Assembly (NCBI RefSeq): GCF_947498015.1
Contig: NZ_CANMIR010000007.1
Coordinates: 62,001 to 126,000, forward strand
DNA: 64,000 nucleotides
From: an uncultured Neptuniibacter sp.
GTDB lineage: Bacteria; Pseudomonadota; Gammaproteobacteria; Pseudomonadales; Balneatricaceae
Direction of reading: 5' to 3'
Shown: positions 7,790 through 16,344 of the stretch, piece by piece
Layout of the letters: every line of letters begins with the position of its first letter
How positions within the stretch are numbered: the stretch's first letter is position 1
Position numbers and translations under genes: made by a program
Notes under the pieces: model-generated
What the model saw: only the letters and a program-made list of their open reading frames with translations
The model's database searches: none
Told to the model about the DNA's origin: nothing

Positions 7790-8542
7790 TCAAACCTTAA
7801 TCATATTGGATTCAGAGCCCACTAATGGGTTGACCAACCTCAACAGCGCCTGCCTTGAGGGGCGCTCATCATCGTGAAGATCTTTCACCAATTTAATCAG
7901 GTCCGCTTCCAGATCTATATCATAGCTAGGCCTTATATAGCTGACGGAACGATGTTGAGCCCGGCACGCCTGATCCAGTTCTTCGCCCAAACGGTCCGTA
8001 CTCCAGGGAAGATCACTAATATCTGGCCATCCTGAGGATGATGCCATCAAGGTAATCCCCCCATCCTCCGCTGCACTCAGCACTACATCGGAGGTAACCA
8101 GTCCCTTTGCGGCTTCCCGCAGGTAACTGTGATCCAGGATAGGCGCATCAGAGCCAATGATGAGGATACGTTGGTGGCCTGAATCCCTGAGGTGGTTATC
8201 AACCGCCACAATCCGCTCACCCAGATTGCCTTCAGGCTGCACCACTACGGTGACACCAGGGAGCAGCCGCTCCGCCCAATCCCGATCCTGTTCAGAAGAG
8301 GGGGAGAGCACAACAGGTCCCTGCCAATGACCCGCATCCTCTATAGCACAATTTAAAAGGGCACGAGCAATATCCAGTGCCACTTCAGGCCCAAGAGTAG
8401 CCGCTATACGCTGTTTTCCCTGATGCAGGCGGGGCTTTTTACAAAATATCAGGAGTGTGGTGTCTGAACGATTAGTCAATGAATCATCCTTATATGGAAC
8501 AACTGTTTGATAGACAGGAAGTTTTTGTAATAGTTCATGCAA
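7790..8542 (-). CDS. DUF2064 nucleotidyl/glycosyl transferase (TIGR04282-like)
   Basis: The 250-aa protein has the DUF2064 fold: LLIFCKKPRLHQGKQRIA near residue 30 (usual family form is KxPxxGxxKTRL), ILIIGSDAPILDHSYL as the metal-binding GSD motif, and LSAAEDGGITLM. The family is known as rSAM/selenodomain-associated transferase 1, recurrent with arsenosugar genes. About 28 residues precede the conserved core, so a later start (TTG at residue 22) is possible. It is the first gene of the cluster and faces nfsA across 93 nt that should contain both promoters. Function is probably sugar-nucleotide or glycosyl transfer in the same pathway. Confidence 0.8.
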   Translation of the reverse strand: MHELLQKLPVYQTVVPYKDDSLTNRSDTTLLIFCKKPRLHQGKQRIAATLGPEVALDIARALLNCAIEDAGHWQGPVVLSPSSEQDRDWAERLLPGVTVVVQPEGNLGERIVAVDNHLRDSGHQRILIIGSDAPILDHSYLREAAKGLVTSDVVLSAAEDGGITLMASSSGWPDISDLPWSTDRLGEELDQACRAQHRSVSYIRPSYDIDLEADLIKLVKDLHDDERPSRQALLRLVNPLVGSESNMIKV

Positions 8543-8635
8543 TCATCGTGTTTATAAGCTAACGTAAATTGATGGTCGATTCAGCCTCTTTAACGCTCTC
8601 AACCAACTTACTCACACATTCGTACCGGTATTAAG

Positions 8636-9373
8636 ATGAATCAGGTAATACAACTTCTCAATAGCCACCGTTCTATTCGAAAATTCACGTCGCAAGCCGT
8701 CGAACAGGAGCAGATTAATCAGTACATCCAAGCAGGACAGGCAGCAGCAACCTCCAGCTTTATTCAGGCCTGCACTGTCATTCAGGTGAATCACCCTGAT
8801 ACCCGTGCATCTCTGGCAGAGTGGGCCGGCAACCAGACTTATGTTAAGGATGCCCCACGCTTTCTGGTGTTCTGTGCTGATATGAATCGACACCGTATCA
8901 GTTGTGAGATGCATGATTCCGAAATGCTTTCCGGATTTACAGAACAGTTTATAACTGCAACGGTCGACTGCGCCCTGTTTGCTCAGAATGTTGCGATCGC
9001 GGCCGAATCAGAAGGCTTAGGTGTGGTCTATATCGGTGGTCTGCGCAATAAAATTAACCACGTTACTGATGCACTTTCCCTTCCTCAGCTGGTTTATCCG
9101 GTATTTGGTATGTGCCTGGGCTACCCGGATCAAGATCCTGAAGTGAAACCACGCCTCCCCCTGGAAGTAGTACTAAAACAGGACCGGTATGATGATTCCA
9201 CAGACGCGGAACTGATCGCGACATATGACCAGACGGTCAGAACTTACTACCAGCAGCGCACGGGCGGTCAGAAAGAGATGAGCTGGAGTGAGCAAATTTC
9301 CACTATGCTACGAAAGGAAGCTCGCCCCCATATGCTTTCTTTCTTACAATCTCGCGGGTATCTTAGGAGATAG
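8636..9373 (+). CDS. nfsA: NfsA-type oxygen-insensitive NADPH nitroreductase
   Basis: At 245 aa it matches the NfsA/FRP flavoreductase length (E. coli NfsA is 240 aa). The N-terminal LNSHRSIRKFTSQAVEQE contains the FMN phosphate-binding HRSIRxF motif, SSFIQACTVIQV follows, and the central VYIGGLRNKI and FGMCLGYPD motifs are family hallmarks. It is a cytoplasmic homodimeric FMN enzyme that reduces nitroaromatics, quinones and flavins with NADPH. It is transcribed away from the arsenosugar-type cluster and is probably its own unit, 50 nt before the EAL/HDOD gene, with which it may be co-transcribed. Confidence 0.9.
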   Translation: MNQVIQLLNSHRSIRKFTSQAVEQEQINQYIQAGQAAATSSFIQACTVIQVNHPDTRASLAEWAGNQTYVKDAPRFLVFCADMNRHRISCEMHDSEMLSGFTEQFITATVDCALFAQNVAIAAESEGLGVVYIGGLRNKINHVTDALSLPQLVYPVFGMCLGYPDQDPEVKPRLPLEVVLKQDRYDDSTDAELIATYDQTVRTYYQQRTGGQKEMSWSEQISTMLRKEARPHMLSFLQSRGYLRR

Positions 9374-9423
9374 ATAAAATTTTACGCTTAATTTAATTTT
9401 CATGGTCGGCAAGGAGAATAATA

Positions 9424-10656
9424 ATGGGCGATTCCATTGAAACGGGCGAATCACTCGATCTACTGTTAGCACGTCAGCCTGTATTCAATAAAAGCCAGGA
9501 TGTTGTCGCTTATGTACTGCTTTATCGCAACGATGATGAACAGGCGCCTCATACAATTAATGACCACCTTGCAACCTCCTCTGTCATTCTGAATACCTAC
9601 GCCAGCATCTGCGAAGATGGCCAGGTTCGTTCTCTCCCCTGCTACATCAAGTTGACAGATAAGACGTTGATGGCAGAGAACTTTCCAGAGCTGCCCAAAG
9701 AGCATTTTATTCTGGAGATATTAGGTCACTCAGATATCACACCTGAGTTTGTCGAGCGGGTTAAAGAGCTGGGGCAGCAGGGATACCGGTTAGCACTATC
9801 CGACTTTAAACCAGTGAAAAAATTTAAACCTCTACTGAACCTGATCCATATCCTTAAACTGGATATGCAAGCCATTGAGTCGGATAAACTTCACGATCTG
9901 GTGCGCACCCTGCGCCCATATAACTTAGAGTTGCTCGCCGACAAAGTCGAAACTCAGGAGGAGTTCCGGCAGTGCCATGAACTGGGCTTCTCACTCTATC
10001 AGGGCTATTTCCTGTCAAAACCCGAGCCGGTCAAAGGCAAAAAACTGGGTAGCAGCAAAGTACTCTTGATGCAGATGATGGTGGAACTGCAGAGCCCAAC
10101 CGCAACCGCACAATCTGTCGAGCAGTTAGTGGTTAATGACCCCCTGCTGACGTATCGGATACTGCGCGTGGTGAACTCAGCCGCTTTCAGTCTGCAGCGC
10201 GAGATCGAGTCACTCTCCCATGCCATCAGCCTTCTGGGCTTTGAGCAGATACGTAAATGGGTTAGCCTCTTTCTGGTCACTGATACTCAGGATAAGCCTG
10301 AAGAGCTGACCCGCAGCATGCTGGTGCGTGGGCGAATGTGTGAACTGCTTGCCGAGATGCTGGGCCGACACCAACCGATCAATAACTTCATCACCGGGCT
10401 CTTTTCTAAGCTGGACGTCTTGTTAGATATGGAGATGCAGGAGCTGCTTGAGCAGGTTCCTTTACAAGCTGATGTGAAAGCCGCACTACTAACACATGAG
10501 GGACAACTGGGCCAGATCTTGCAGCAGGTGTCTCAATACGAAAGTGGCGACTTTGATGATATGGATCTGCTACTGGACAAATCCTTCTACGAAGCCGCCT
10601 ACCGCCACAGCCTGACATGGTCTCAGCAGGTGATGATGAGTTTGAGTGAGAAATAA
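9424..10656 (+). CDS. EAL-like/HDOD signalling protein (YuxH type)
   Basis: The 410-aa protein has an N-terminal EAL-like domain (LLARQPVFNKSQDVVAYVLLYR start) and a C-terminal HDOD domain from about residue 205 (LLTYRILRVVNSAAFSL, AISLLGFEQIRKW). The catalytic EAL triad reads EILG (about residue 97) and the DDFG loop reads SDFKP, so cyclic-di-GMP hydrolysis is unlikely. This architecture is known in YuxH-like proteins that act as c-di-GMP-linked or stress regulators without enzymatic activity. A GGAGAATAAT ribosome site precedes the ATG. No transmembrane segment. The partner is unknown. Confidence 0.85.
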   Translation: MGDSIETGESLDLLLARQPVFNKSQDVVAYVLLYRNDDEQAPHTINDHLATSSVILNTYASICEDGQVRSLPCYIKLTDKTLMAENFPELPKEHFILEILGHSDITPEFVERVKELGQQGYRLALSDFKPVKKFKPLLNLIHILKLDMQAIESDKLHDLVRTLRPYNLELLADKVETQEEFRQCHELGFSLYQGYFLSKPEPVKGKKLGSSKVLLMQMMVELQSPTATAQSVEQLVVNDPLLTYRILRVVNSAAFSLQREIESLSHAISLLGFEQIRKWVSLFLVTDTQDKPEELTRSMLVRGRMCELLAEMLGRHQPINNFITGLFSKLDVLLDMEMQELLEQVPLQADVKAALLTHEGQLGQILQQVSQYESGDFDDMDLLLDKSFYEAAYRHSLTWSQQVMMSLSEK

Positions 10657-10673
10657 ACTCAGCTAGCGCTCTC

Positions 10674-11417
10674 ATGCCAATAACAGAGAACTTCGATCTG
10701 GTCCTGCTGCTGGTTCTTTCAGCAGCAGGAACCTCCTTCATCACAGCTGCGATGGGGATTGGTGGCGGGGTTCTTCTACTGGCCATTCTCGCATCCGTTC
10801 TTCCTCCTGCTGCGCTTATTCCTGTACACGGTCTGGTACAACTGGGGTCAAATGGAAACCGCGCCTGGATGACCCGACATCATATCGACTGGTGCATGGT
10901 TAAAAGCTTTACCGCAGGTGCATGTACCGGTGCATTTTTAGCCTCATTTGTAGTGATTCAGTTACCCCTTGAGTTAATACAACTCTCCGTCGCTCTTTTT
11001 ATCCTCTATCTGGTTTGGGGCCCTAAACCCCAGAAGCATCAAACCAGTGAACAGGGGCATCTAATAGCGGGAGCAGGAACAACCTTTATATCGATGTTTG
11101 TCGGCGCAACAGGCCCACTAGTCGCAGGATTTGTACACCGTAAAAACTATGATAAACATGTAACAACTGCCACCTTCGCTACCTGTATGAGCTTTCAGCA
11201 CCTGTTGAAAATGCTTGTATTCTCCCTTATCGGGTTTGCTTTCTGGGCTTGGTTACCTCTCATCATATTGATGATCCTCGGCGGAGTCTTAGGTACCTGG
11301 CTTGGTCTGAAAATGCTGAATCGAATTCCTCCAAAGCGCTTTAAATTGGTATTTAAAACCGTGATCACACTGATGGCCTTCCGGCTTCTGTGGCAAGCCT
11401 CACAGACGCTACTTTGA
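10674..11417 (+). CDS. TauE/SafE-family membrane transporter
   Basis: The 247-aa protein is almost entirely hydrophobic, with about seven to eight membrane segments, and has the TauE/SafE (DUF81) pattern: two repeats, each with a glycine-rich loop (AAMGIGGGVLLLA in the first, FVGATGPLVAGF in the second). Members export sulfite, sulfoacetate or other small anions through the inner membrane. Only 17 nt separate it from the EAL/HDOD gene. The substrate cannot be inferred from neighbours. It is followed by a bidirectional terminator shared with ilvD. Confidence 0.85.
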   Translation: MPITENFDLVLLLVLSAAGTSFITAAMGIGGGVLLLAILASVLPPAALIPVHGLVQLGSNGNRAWMTRHHIDWCMVKSFTAGACTGAFLASFVVIQLPLELIQLSVALFILYLVWGPKPQKHQTSEQGHLIAGAGTTFISMFVGATGPLVAGFVHRKNYDKHVTTATFATCMSFQHLLKMLVFSLIGFAFWAWLPLIILMILGGVLGTWLGLKMLNRIPPKRFKLVFKTVITLMAFRLLWQASQTLL

Positions 11418-11426
11418 GGCAATAAA

Positions 11427-11448
11427 AAAGGCAGCCGAAGCTGCCTTT
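11427..11448. terminator. Bidirectional rho-independent terminator
   Basis: Perfect 9-bp stem AAAGGCAGC/GCTGCCTTT with a CGAA tetraloop between the convergent TauE/SafE-like gene and ilvD. An A-run on the left gives a U-run for minus-strand transcripts. Confidence 0.85.
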
Positions 11449-11466
11449 AACGATGACTTAGTGGAA

Positions 11467-13299
11467 TCAGTCCAGTTTAGCCAGATCCCTTACAGCACCC
11501 TTGTCCGCAGAGGTTGCCAGTTTCGCGTAAGCTTTCAACGCTGCAGATACCTTACGTGGACGCTCCTCTACAGGCTTCCAACCCAGCTTATCCTGCTCAG
11601 CACGACGCTCCGCCAACTCTTCATCCGAGAGTAGAACATCAATCGTACGGTTCGGAATATCGATCCGGATACGGTCACCATTGCGTACCAACCCTATCGC
11701 TCCACCCGCAGCCGCTTCTGGGGAAACATGTCCGATAGACAGGCCCGAAGTACCGCCAGAAAAACGGCCATCCGTCAGCAATGCACAGGCCTTTCCCAGG
11801 CCTTTAGACTTGATATAGGAGGTCGGATACAGCATCTCCTGCATGCCCGGACCACCCTGAGGGCCTTCATAACGAACGATAACAACATCACCCGCCTTCA
11901 CCTTATCTTCAAGGATGTTTGCAACCGCTTCATCCTGTGATTCTGTTATATGCGCAGGCCCTTCAAAGACCAGAATGGACTCATCCACACCTGCAGATTT
12001 AACAACGCAACCATCAAGCGCAATATTACCGTGAAGGACGGCCAAGCCCCCTTCCAATGAGAACGCATTCTCGATAGAACGGATACAACCATTCTCACGG
12101 TCACCATCCAGCGTCGGCCAACGGGTCGACTGACTGAACGCTTCCTGTGTCGGGATTCCAGCAGGACCCGCTTTATAGAACTCCATCACCTCCGGAGTCG
12201 GGTTACGCATAATGTCCCACTGATCCAGCGCATCTTTCATCGTTGGCGCATGTACAGTCGGTACATCAGTGTGAAGTTTACCCGCACGATCCAGTTCACC
12301 CAAAATACCCATAATGCCGCCTGCGCGGTGCACATCTTCAATATGGTATTTCTGAGTATTCGGCGCCACTTTACACAGCTGAGGGACAACCCGGGAGAGA
12401 CGGTCGATATCCTTCATCGTAAAGTCGATCTCAGCTTCCTGAGCGATCGCTAACAGGTGCAGAATGGTGTTCGTGGAGCCACCCATCGCAATATCCAGCG
12501 TGATCGCATTTTCAAAAGCTTTAAACCCAACAGCACGAGGCAATACACCTTCGTTATCCTGCTCATAATACTCTTTAGCCATATCGACAATGGTACGGCC
12601 CGCTTGCAGGAACAACTGTTTACGGTCTGCATGCGTTGCAACGACAGTACCATTACCAGGCAGAGCCAAACCAAGTGCTTCCGCCAGACAGTTCATCGAG
12701 TTTGCGGTAAACATGCCGGAACATGACCCACAGGTCGGGCATGCAGATCGTTCAACCTCATCAACCAACTCATCCGAAGCTTCCGGGTCGACCGCCAATA
12801 CCATTGCGTCTACCAGATCCAGCTTATGCTCTGCCAGCTTGGTTTTACCCGCTTCCATAGGACCACCGGTGACAAAAATAACCGGGATATTCAGACGCAT
12901 AGCGGCCATCAGCATCCCCGGTGTGATCTTGTCACAGTTCGAGATACAGACCAATGCATCCGCACAGTGAGCATTGACCATGTACTCCACAGAGTCCGCA
13001 ATAATGTCGCGAGACGGCAGCGAATAAAGCATACCGTCATGCCCCATTGCGATTCCGTCATCCACTGCGATCGTATTGAACTCTTTCGCCACACCACCCG
13101 CTTTTTCAATCTCACGAGCAACCAGCTGTCCCATATCCTTCAGGTGGACATGCCCTGGTACAAACTGGGTAAAGGAGTTGGCAACAGCGATGATAGGTTT
13201 ATGGAAATCTTCATCTTTCATACCTGTCGCACGCCAGAGTGCGCGTGCACCAGCCATATTACGACCCGCAGTCGATGTCTTTGAGCGATATTGCGGCAT
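11467..13299 (-). CDS. ilvD: Dihydroxy-acid dehydratase
   Basis: The 610-aa enzyme (E. coli IlvD is 616 aa) dehydrates dihydroxyisovalerate and dihydroxymethylvalerate in valine and isoleucine synthesis. Visible hallmarks are the start [20 protein letters not shown], the Fe-S ligand regions [10 protein letters not shown] and [18 protein letters not shown], and [20 protein letters not shown] near the C-terminus. The frame is open 41 codons further upstream, but the ATG at 13297-13299 matches the family start and has an AAGGG site upstream. It stands alone on the minus strand, divergent from ald, with a terminator after it. ilvE lies 12 kb away and is not in an operon with it. Confidence 0.96.
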   Translation of the reverse strand: MPQYRSKTSTAGRNMAGARALWRATGMKDEDFHKPIIAVANSFTQFVPGHVHLKDMGQLVAREIEKAGGVAKEFNTIAVDDGIAMGHDGMLYSLPSRDIIADSVEYMVNAHCADALVCISNCDKITPGMLMAAMRLNIPVIFVTGGPMEAGKTKLAEHKLDLVDAMVLAVDPEASDELVDEVERSACPTCGSCSGMFTANSMNCLAEALGLALPGNGTVVATHADRKQLFLQAGRTIVDMAKEYYEQDNEGVLPRAVGFKAFENAITLDIAMGGSTNTILHLLAIAQEAEIDFTMKDIDRLSRVVPQLCKVAPNTQKYHIEDVHRAGGIMGILGELDRAGKLHTDVPTVHAPTMKDALDQWDIMRNPTPEVMEFYKAGPAGIPTQEAFSQSTRWPTLDGDRENGCIRSIENAFSLEGGLAVLHGNIALDGCVVKSAGVDESILVFEGPAHITESQDEAVANILEDKVKAGDVVIVRYEGPQGGPGMQEMLYPTSYIKSKGLGKACALLTDGRFSGGTSGLSIGHVSPEAAAGGAIGLVRNGDRIRIDIPNRTIDVLLSDEELAERRAEQDKLGWKPVEERPRKVSAALKAYAKLATSADKGAVRDLAKLD

Positions 13300-13431
13300 T
13301 AGCTTAACCCTTGGAGTAATAAAATTTTCTTTGCAGGCGGTCGAGTATAGCAGAACCACCGTAAAACCGTTGTCTGGCGATATTGTTTTCTTCGCAACAA
13401 CACATGTCATGAATTGGATCACAGATTGATT

Positions 13432-13450
13432 GACTACACTAGAAGTAGTC
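13432..13450. promoter_or_regulatory. Inverted repeat upstream of ald, candidate operator
   Basis: GACTAC-N7-GTAGTC is a perfect 6-bp-arm inverted repeat ending 20 nt before the ald start codon and 133 nt upstream of ilvD. Position suggests a regulator site (Lrp/AsnC proteins commonly control ald) but the identity is inference. Confidence 0.45.
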
Positions 13451-13470
13451 TGGACTTATGGAGGCAGGTC

Positions 13471-14580
13471 ATGCGTATCGGTATCCCTAAAGAGATTAAA
13501 GTGCATGAATATCGCGTCGGGCTCACCCCCTCTGGGGTACGGGAACTCGTCACACAGGGTCATCAGCTACTGGTTGAACAATCCGCAGGGACTGCGATCG
13601 GTTTCAGCGATACGGATTACCAGCAGGCAGGCGCCCGGATATGCGATTCTGCTGATCTGCTCTGGCAACAAGCTGAGATGGTCGTCAAAGTAAAGGAGCC
13701 TCAGGCAGAGGAGGCGCAGCAGCTTCGGGAGGGGCAGATTCTGTTCACTTACCTCCACCTGGCTGCCGAGGAGCAGTTAACCCACGCTCTGATCAACTCT
13801 GGAGCGATCGCCATCGCCTATGAAACCATCACCGATTCACATGGCCGTTTACCGCTCTTAGCACCGATGAGCGAGGTCGCAGGAAGGATGTCTGTTCAGG
13901 CGGGTGCTCACTGTCTGGAGATCGCGCAACAGGGGCGCGGCGTACTGCTCGGAGGCGTACCCGGTGTAGCCCCCGGAAACGTTATAATTTTGGGCGGAGG
14001 TGTTGTCGGCACGAATGCGGCTCAAATGGCACTTGGGCTAGGGGCCAATACGACTATTTTTGATACATCACCCGATCGTTTACGCGAACTTGATCAACAG
14101 TTTCATGGCCGGCTCCAGACCCGCTACTCCACGCGAGACAGTATCTTAACCGCGCTACCGGACGCTGACCTGGTTATCGGCGCAGTTTTGATTCCCGGCG
14201 CTGCCGCACCCAAACTTGTGACCCGCGAAGATCTGACACTACTGCCAGACGGTGCTGTAATTGTTGATGTCGCCATCGATCAGGGAGGGTGCTTTGAAAC
14301 CAGCCGTGCGACAACACACCAGAACCCGACCTTCATCGAGGAGGGGGTGGTACATTACTGTGTTGCCAATATGCCCGGGGGGGTGGCACGTACATCCACG
14401 CTGGCACTCACCAATGCAACCCTGCCTTATATTATCCGCCTTGCAGCCAGGGGTTGGCGGCCAGCATTACGTGAGGATATCAACTTTGCCCGCGGATTGA
14501 ATGTTGCTGGCGGCCATCTTTACTGTCCGGGTGTGGCTGAAGCTTTTGACCTTAAACTCCGACCAATTGATCAACTGTAA
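13471..14580 (+). CDS. ald: Alanine dehydrogenase
   Basis: The 369-aa enzyme interconverts L-alanine and pyruvate plus ammonium with NAD. The start MRIGIPKEIKVHEYRVGLTP is the classical Ald N-terminus; KVKEPQ carries the substrate lysine region, YLHLA the catalytic histidine, GGGVVGTNAAQMALGLGA the Rossmann loop, and NMPGGVARTSTLALTNAT the C-terminal signature. The ATG at 13471 is chosen over the upstream frame because of a GGAGG site 8 nt before it and the family length (about 370 aa). A palindromic site lies just upstream. It probably serves alanine catabolism. The next gene starts 71 nt downstream. Confidence 0.95.
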   Translation: MRIGIPKEIKVHEYRVGLTPSGVRELVTQGHQLLVEQSAGTAIGFSDTDYQQAGARICDSADLLWQQAEMVVKVKEPQAEEAQQLREGQILFTYLHLAAEEQLTHALINSGAIAIAYETITDSHGRLPLLAPMSEVAGRMSVQAGAHCLEIAQQGRGVLLGGVPGVAPGNVIILGGGVVGTNAAQMALGLGANTTIFDTSPDRLRELDQQFHGRLQTRYSTRDSILTALPDADLVIGAVLIPGAAAPKLVTREDLTLLPDGAVIVDVAIDQGGCFETSRATTHQNPTFIEEGVVHYCVANMPGGVARTSTLALTNATLPYIIRLAARGWRPALREDINFARGLNVAGGHLYCPGVAEAFDLKLRPIDQL

Positions 14581-14651
14581 GCTCCTCCCCCTCTTGATCA
14601 AAACCGAGTTGCGCACTAGTCTGGGCGGCACTGTTAATTTTCGGAGCCAAT

Positions 14652-14897
14652 ATGTCCAGCCTTGATAAAAAAGAGATCCGTTCAGATATATGGATGCAAC
14701 GTCTGATTAAAACAGGGATTCCCATTGCCGTAATCAGTGTTATCTCCCTGTGGACCGGTTGGTTTTTCAAGATTCCCGAGCTGGGTAATCTGTTTATCGT
14801 CACCGCAGCGATCGCCCTGTTTCTGGGATTGATCTATAACGTCCGTTTTGTCATTCTCTCTGTCCGCCAGCTGAAAGCAAAAGACCCGAAGCGCTGA
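14652..14897 (+). CDS. Small two-helix inner-membrane protein
   Basis: The 81-aa protein has a charged N-terminus (SSLDKKEIRSD), two hydrophobic helices at about residues 22-42 and 46-68, and a basic tail (LKAKDPKR). The pattern predicts a hairpin in the inner membrane with both ends cytoplasmic. A GGAG ribosome site is 5 nt before the ATG. It sits 16 nt before the Crp/Fnr regulator gene on the same strand, so the two are probably co-transcribed. I do not recognise a named family. Confidence 0.75.
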   Translation: MSSLDKKEIRSDIWMQRLIKTGIPIAVISVISLWTGWFFKIPELGNLFIVTAAIALFLGLIYNVRFVILSVRQLKAKDPKR

Positions 14898-14913
14898 GTT
14901 AAGATAATCCTAT

Positions 14914-15564
14914 ATGTCTCATCCATTGCTTAACCACTATCCTGAACTGGATCAACTTGACACAGCGGGCAGAGAGATCATCCAACAGGCCCAGCTAATT
15001 AATGTGCCTGCGGGCACGGTTCTGTTTCGTCATGGGGATCGCTGTAACAACTTTATTATGGTTACAGGTGGCACCGTCAAAGTGGTTGCGCGCGCGCCCT
15101 CAGGTCGAGAGATTGTTCTCTACCGTATCGAGGGGAGCGGCACCTGTGTTTTGACCACTTCATGTCTGCTGGGCCAGAGGGATTACCCCGCCGAGGGTAT
15201 CGCGGAATCACCCGTTGAAGCATATTTATTACCCCATCATGCGTTCTCTTCAGCCCTGAATAACTCATCAGGCTTACGCGCATTTATCTTTTCCTCCTAT
15301 GCTCATCCTCTCTCCGACATGATCGAGCTGGTACAGAGCATCGCGTTTGAAAGTATTGAAACCCGCCTTACCGAATATCTGTTAGCCCATACCGATAAAA
15401 GTCTGCAGATTCGAGCATCCCATCAACAGATCGCGGATGAACTGGGTACAGCCAGAGAAGTTGTGTCACGCCACCTAAAAAAGATGGAGCAGCAAAACAG
15501 TATCCGCCTCGAACGTGGCTGCATCCATATATGTGACCTCAGTCAACTTAGTTCTGTGACTTAA
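14914..15564 (+). CDS. Crp/Fnr-family transcriptional regulator
   Basis: The 216-aa protein has an N-terminal cyclic-nucleotide-binding-like domain (VPAGTVLFRHGDRCNNFIMVTGGTVKV) and a C-terminal winged helix with recognition helix QQIADELGTAREVVSRHLKKM. Four cysteines are scattered (C48, C76, C84 region and near the C-terminus); they do not form the N-terminal FNR cluster pattern, so oxygen sensing of the FNR type is not supported. The same genes order, Crp/Fnr regulator followed by a DUF2892 protein, occurs in many proteobacteria and is often tied to sulfur or nitrosative stress; that role is inference. An inverted repeat overlaps its stop codon. Confidence 0.88.
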   Translation: MSHPLLNHYPELDQLDTAGREIIQQAQLINVPAGTVLFRHGDRCNNFIMVTGGTVKVVARAPSGREIVLYRIEGSGTCVLTTSCLLGQRDYPAEGIAESPVEAYLLPHHAFSSALNNSSGLRAFIFSSYAHPLSDMIELVQSIAFESIETRLTEYLLAHTDKSLQIRASHQQIADELGTAREVVSRHLKKMEQQNSIRLERGCIHICDLSQLSSVT

Positions 15565-15571
15565 TCACAGA
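15553..15571. promoter_or_regulatory. Inverted repeat TCTGTGA-N5-TCACAGA, possible Crp/Fnr-family site
   Basis: Perfect 7-bp arms span the stop codon (15562-15564) of the regulator gene and lie about 60 nt before the DUF2892 start. The half-sites resemble CRP half-sites, but the spacer is 5 rather than 6 nt. Confidence 0.4.
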
Positions 15572-15630
15572 CCCAGCTCTTCCGTCTCACTAGAATAACC
15601 TCAAACGTAGATTTTAAGAGGTTAATCGTC

Positions 15631-15828
15631 ATGGAAAAGAACATTGGTAATCTGGATAAGATGGTAAGAGTTCTGGTGGGACTGGTTTTGATCGCACTGG
15701 TATTTGTCGGCCCCCAATCAGTATGGGGGTGGATTGGTGTTCCAGTCATTCTGATCGCACTGTTTGGCTGGTGCCCGCTCTACAAAGTATTAGGCATCAG
15801 CACTTGCCGCAAATGCACTAACAGCTAA
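15631..15828 (+). CDS. DUF2892 small inner-membrane protein
   Basis: The 65-aa protein matches the DUF2892 family (C-terminal part of YgaP-like proteins). It begins MEKNIGNLDKMVRVLVG, has two membrane helices, a GWCPLYKVLG motif and a terminal CRKC pair. YgaP-type proteins couple this domain to rhodanese; here it is stand-alone. It lies 66 nt after the Crp/Fnr regulator and probably is its target. A good terminator follows. Function is unknown, with sulfur trafficking a guess from the family. Confidence 0.85.
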   Translation: MEKNIGNLDKMVRVLVGLVLIALVFVGPQSVWGWIGVPVILIALFGWCPLYKVLGISTCRKCTNS

Positions 15829-15834
15829 CCGCTT

Positions 15835-15862
15835 AGGCAGAGCGATTTACGCTCTGCCTTTC
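15835..15862 (+). terminator. Rho-independent terminator
   Basis: Perfect 10-bp stem AGGCAGAGCG/CGCTCTGCCT with an ATTTA loop, then a short T-rich tail, directly after the DUF2892 gene. Confidence 0.8.
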
Positions 15863-16063
15863 CCTCTCCGTTCACCCTCGATACAGTTTCATCTGCCTAC
15901 ACTTCTCTCACAAGCACTGTCCTCAAAGCGTTTCCCGTTCAACTATTTACTTCTGATTCAATGATACGTGATACTTGTGAGCCTACACTTAAGATACAAG
16001 CAACAGATACGATCCGGTGCGCCAAAGTATCGGAGCATTACACGCAAGAATGAGGTTGGAGTC

Positions 16064-16327
16064 ATGTTTAAGCAGCTGCTTCTCAGATCGCTGCTCACAT
16101 TGAGCCTTGCTATGGGTTGTTCTCAAATTACCCTAGCGACAGAGCCCACAACGGTAACGCTAAAAGAAGCGATGATCAAAGCGACTGAGGTCACAGGTGG
16201 CGAAGTCATTAAAACTGAAACAACCCAATTCCGGGATCGGGCCGTTTATAAAATTCGTCTGGTCAAAGAGGGTCGGGTCAAAGATGTTCTCATCGACAGC
16301 CAAAATGGCAAAGTATTGAAACACTGA
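16064..16327 (+). CDS. PepSY-domain periplasmic protein
   Basis: The 87-aa protein has an N-terminal signal sequence (about residues 1-27, KQLLLRSLLTLSLAMGC...LA) and one PepSY-like repeat with EAMIKATEVTGGEVIKTE and the end IDSQNGKVL. The AMGC stretch is a poor lipobox, so I favour ordinary export. The frame opens 32 codons earlier, but the ATG at 16064 has a GAGG site and gives a proper signal peptide. It is 17 nt before the response regulator; PepSY proteins of this type recur ahead of PhoP/PhoQ-like pairs and may modulate the sensor from the periplasm. Confidence 0.82.
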   Translation: MFKQLLLRSLLTLSLAMGCSQITLATEPTTVTLKEAMIKATEVTGGEVIKTETTQFRDRAVYKIRLVKEGRVKDVLIDSQNGKVLKH

Positions 16328-16344
16328 CAAGGAGCTGTAGCACA

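Noticed and set aside
12826..13284. 152-codon open frame opposite ilvD
   Set aside because: IlvD is unambiguous across this stretch; the opposite-strand frame shows no protein-like features.
14914..15564. True FNR oxygen sensor
   Set aside because: Lacks the N-terminal cysteine cluster needed for the FNR iron-sulfur centre.
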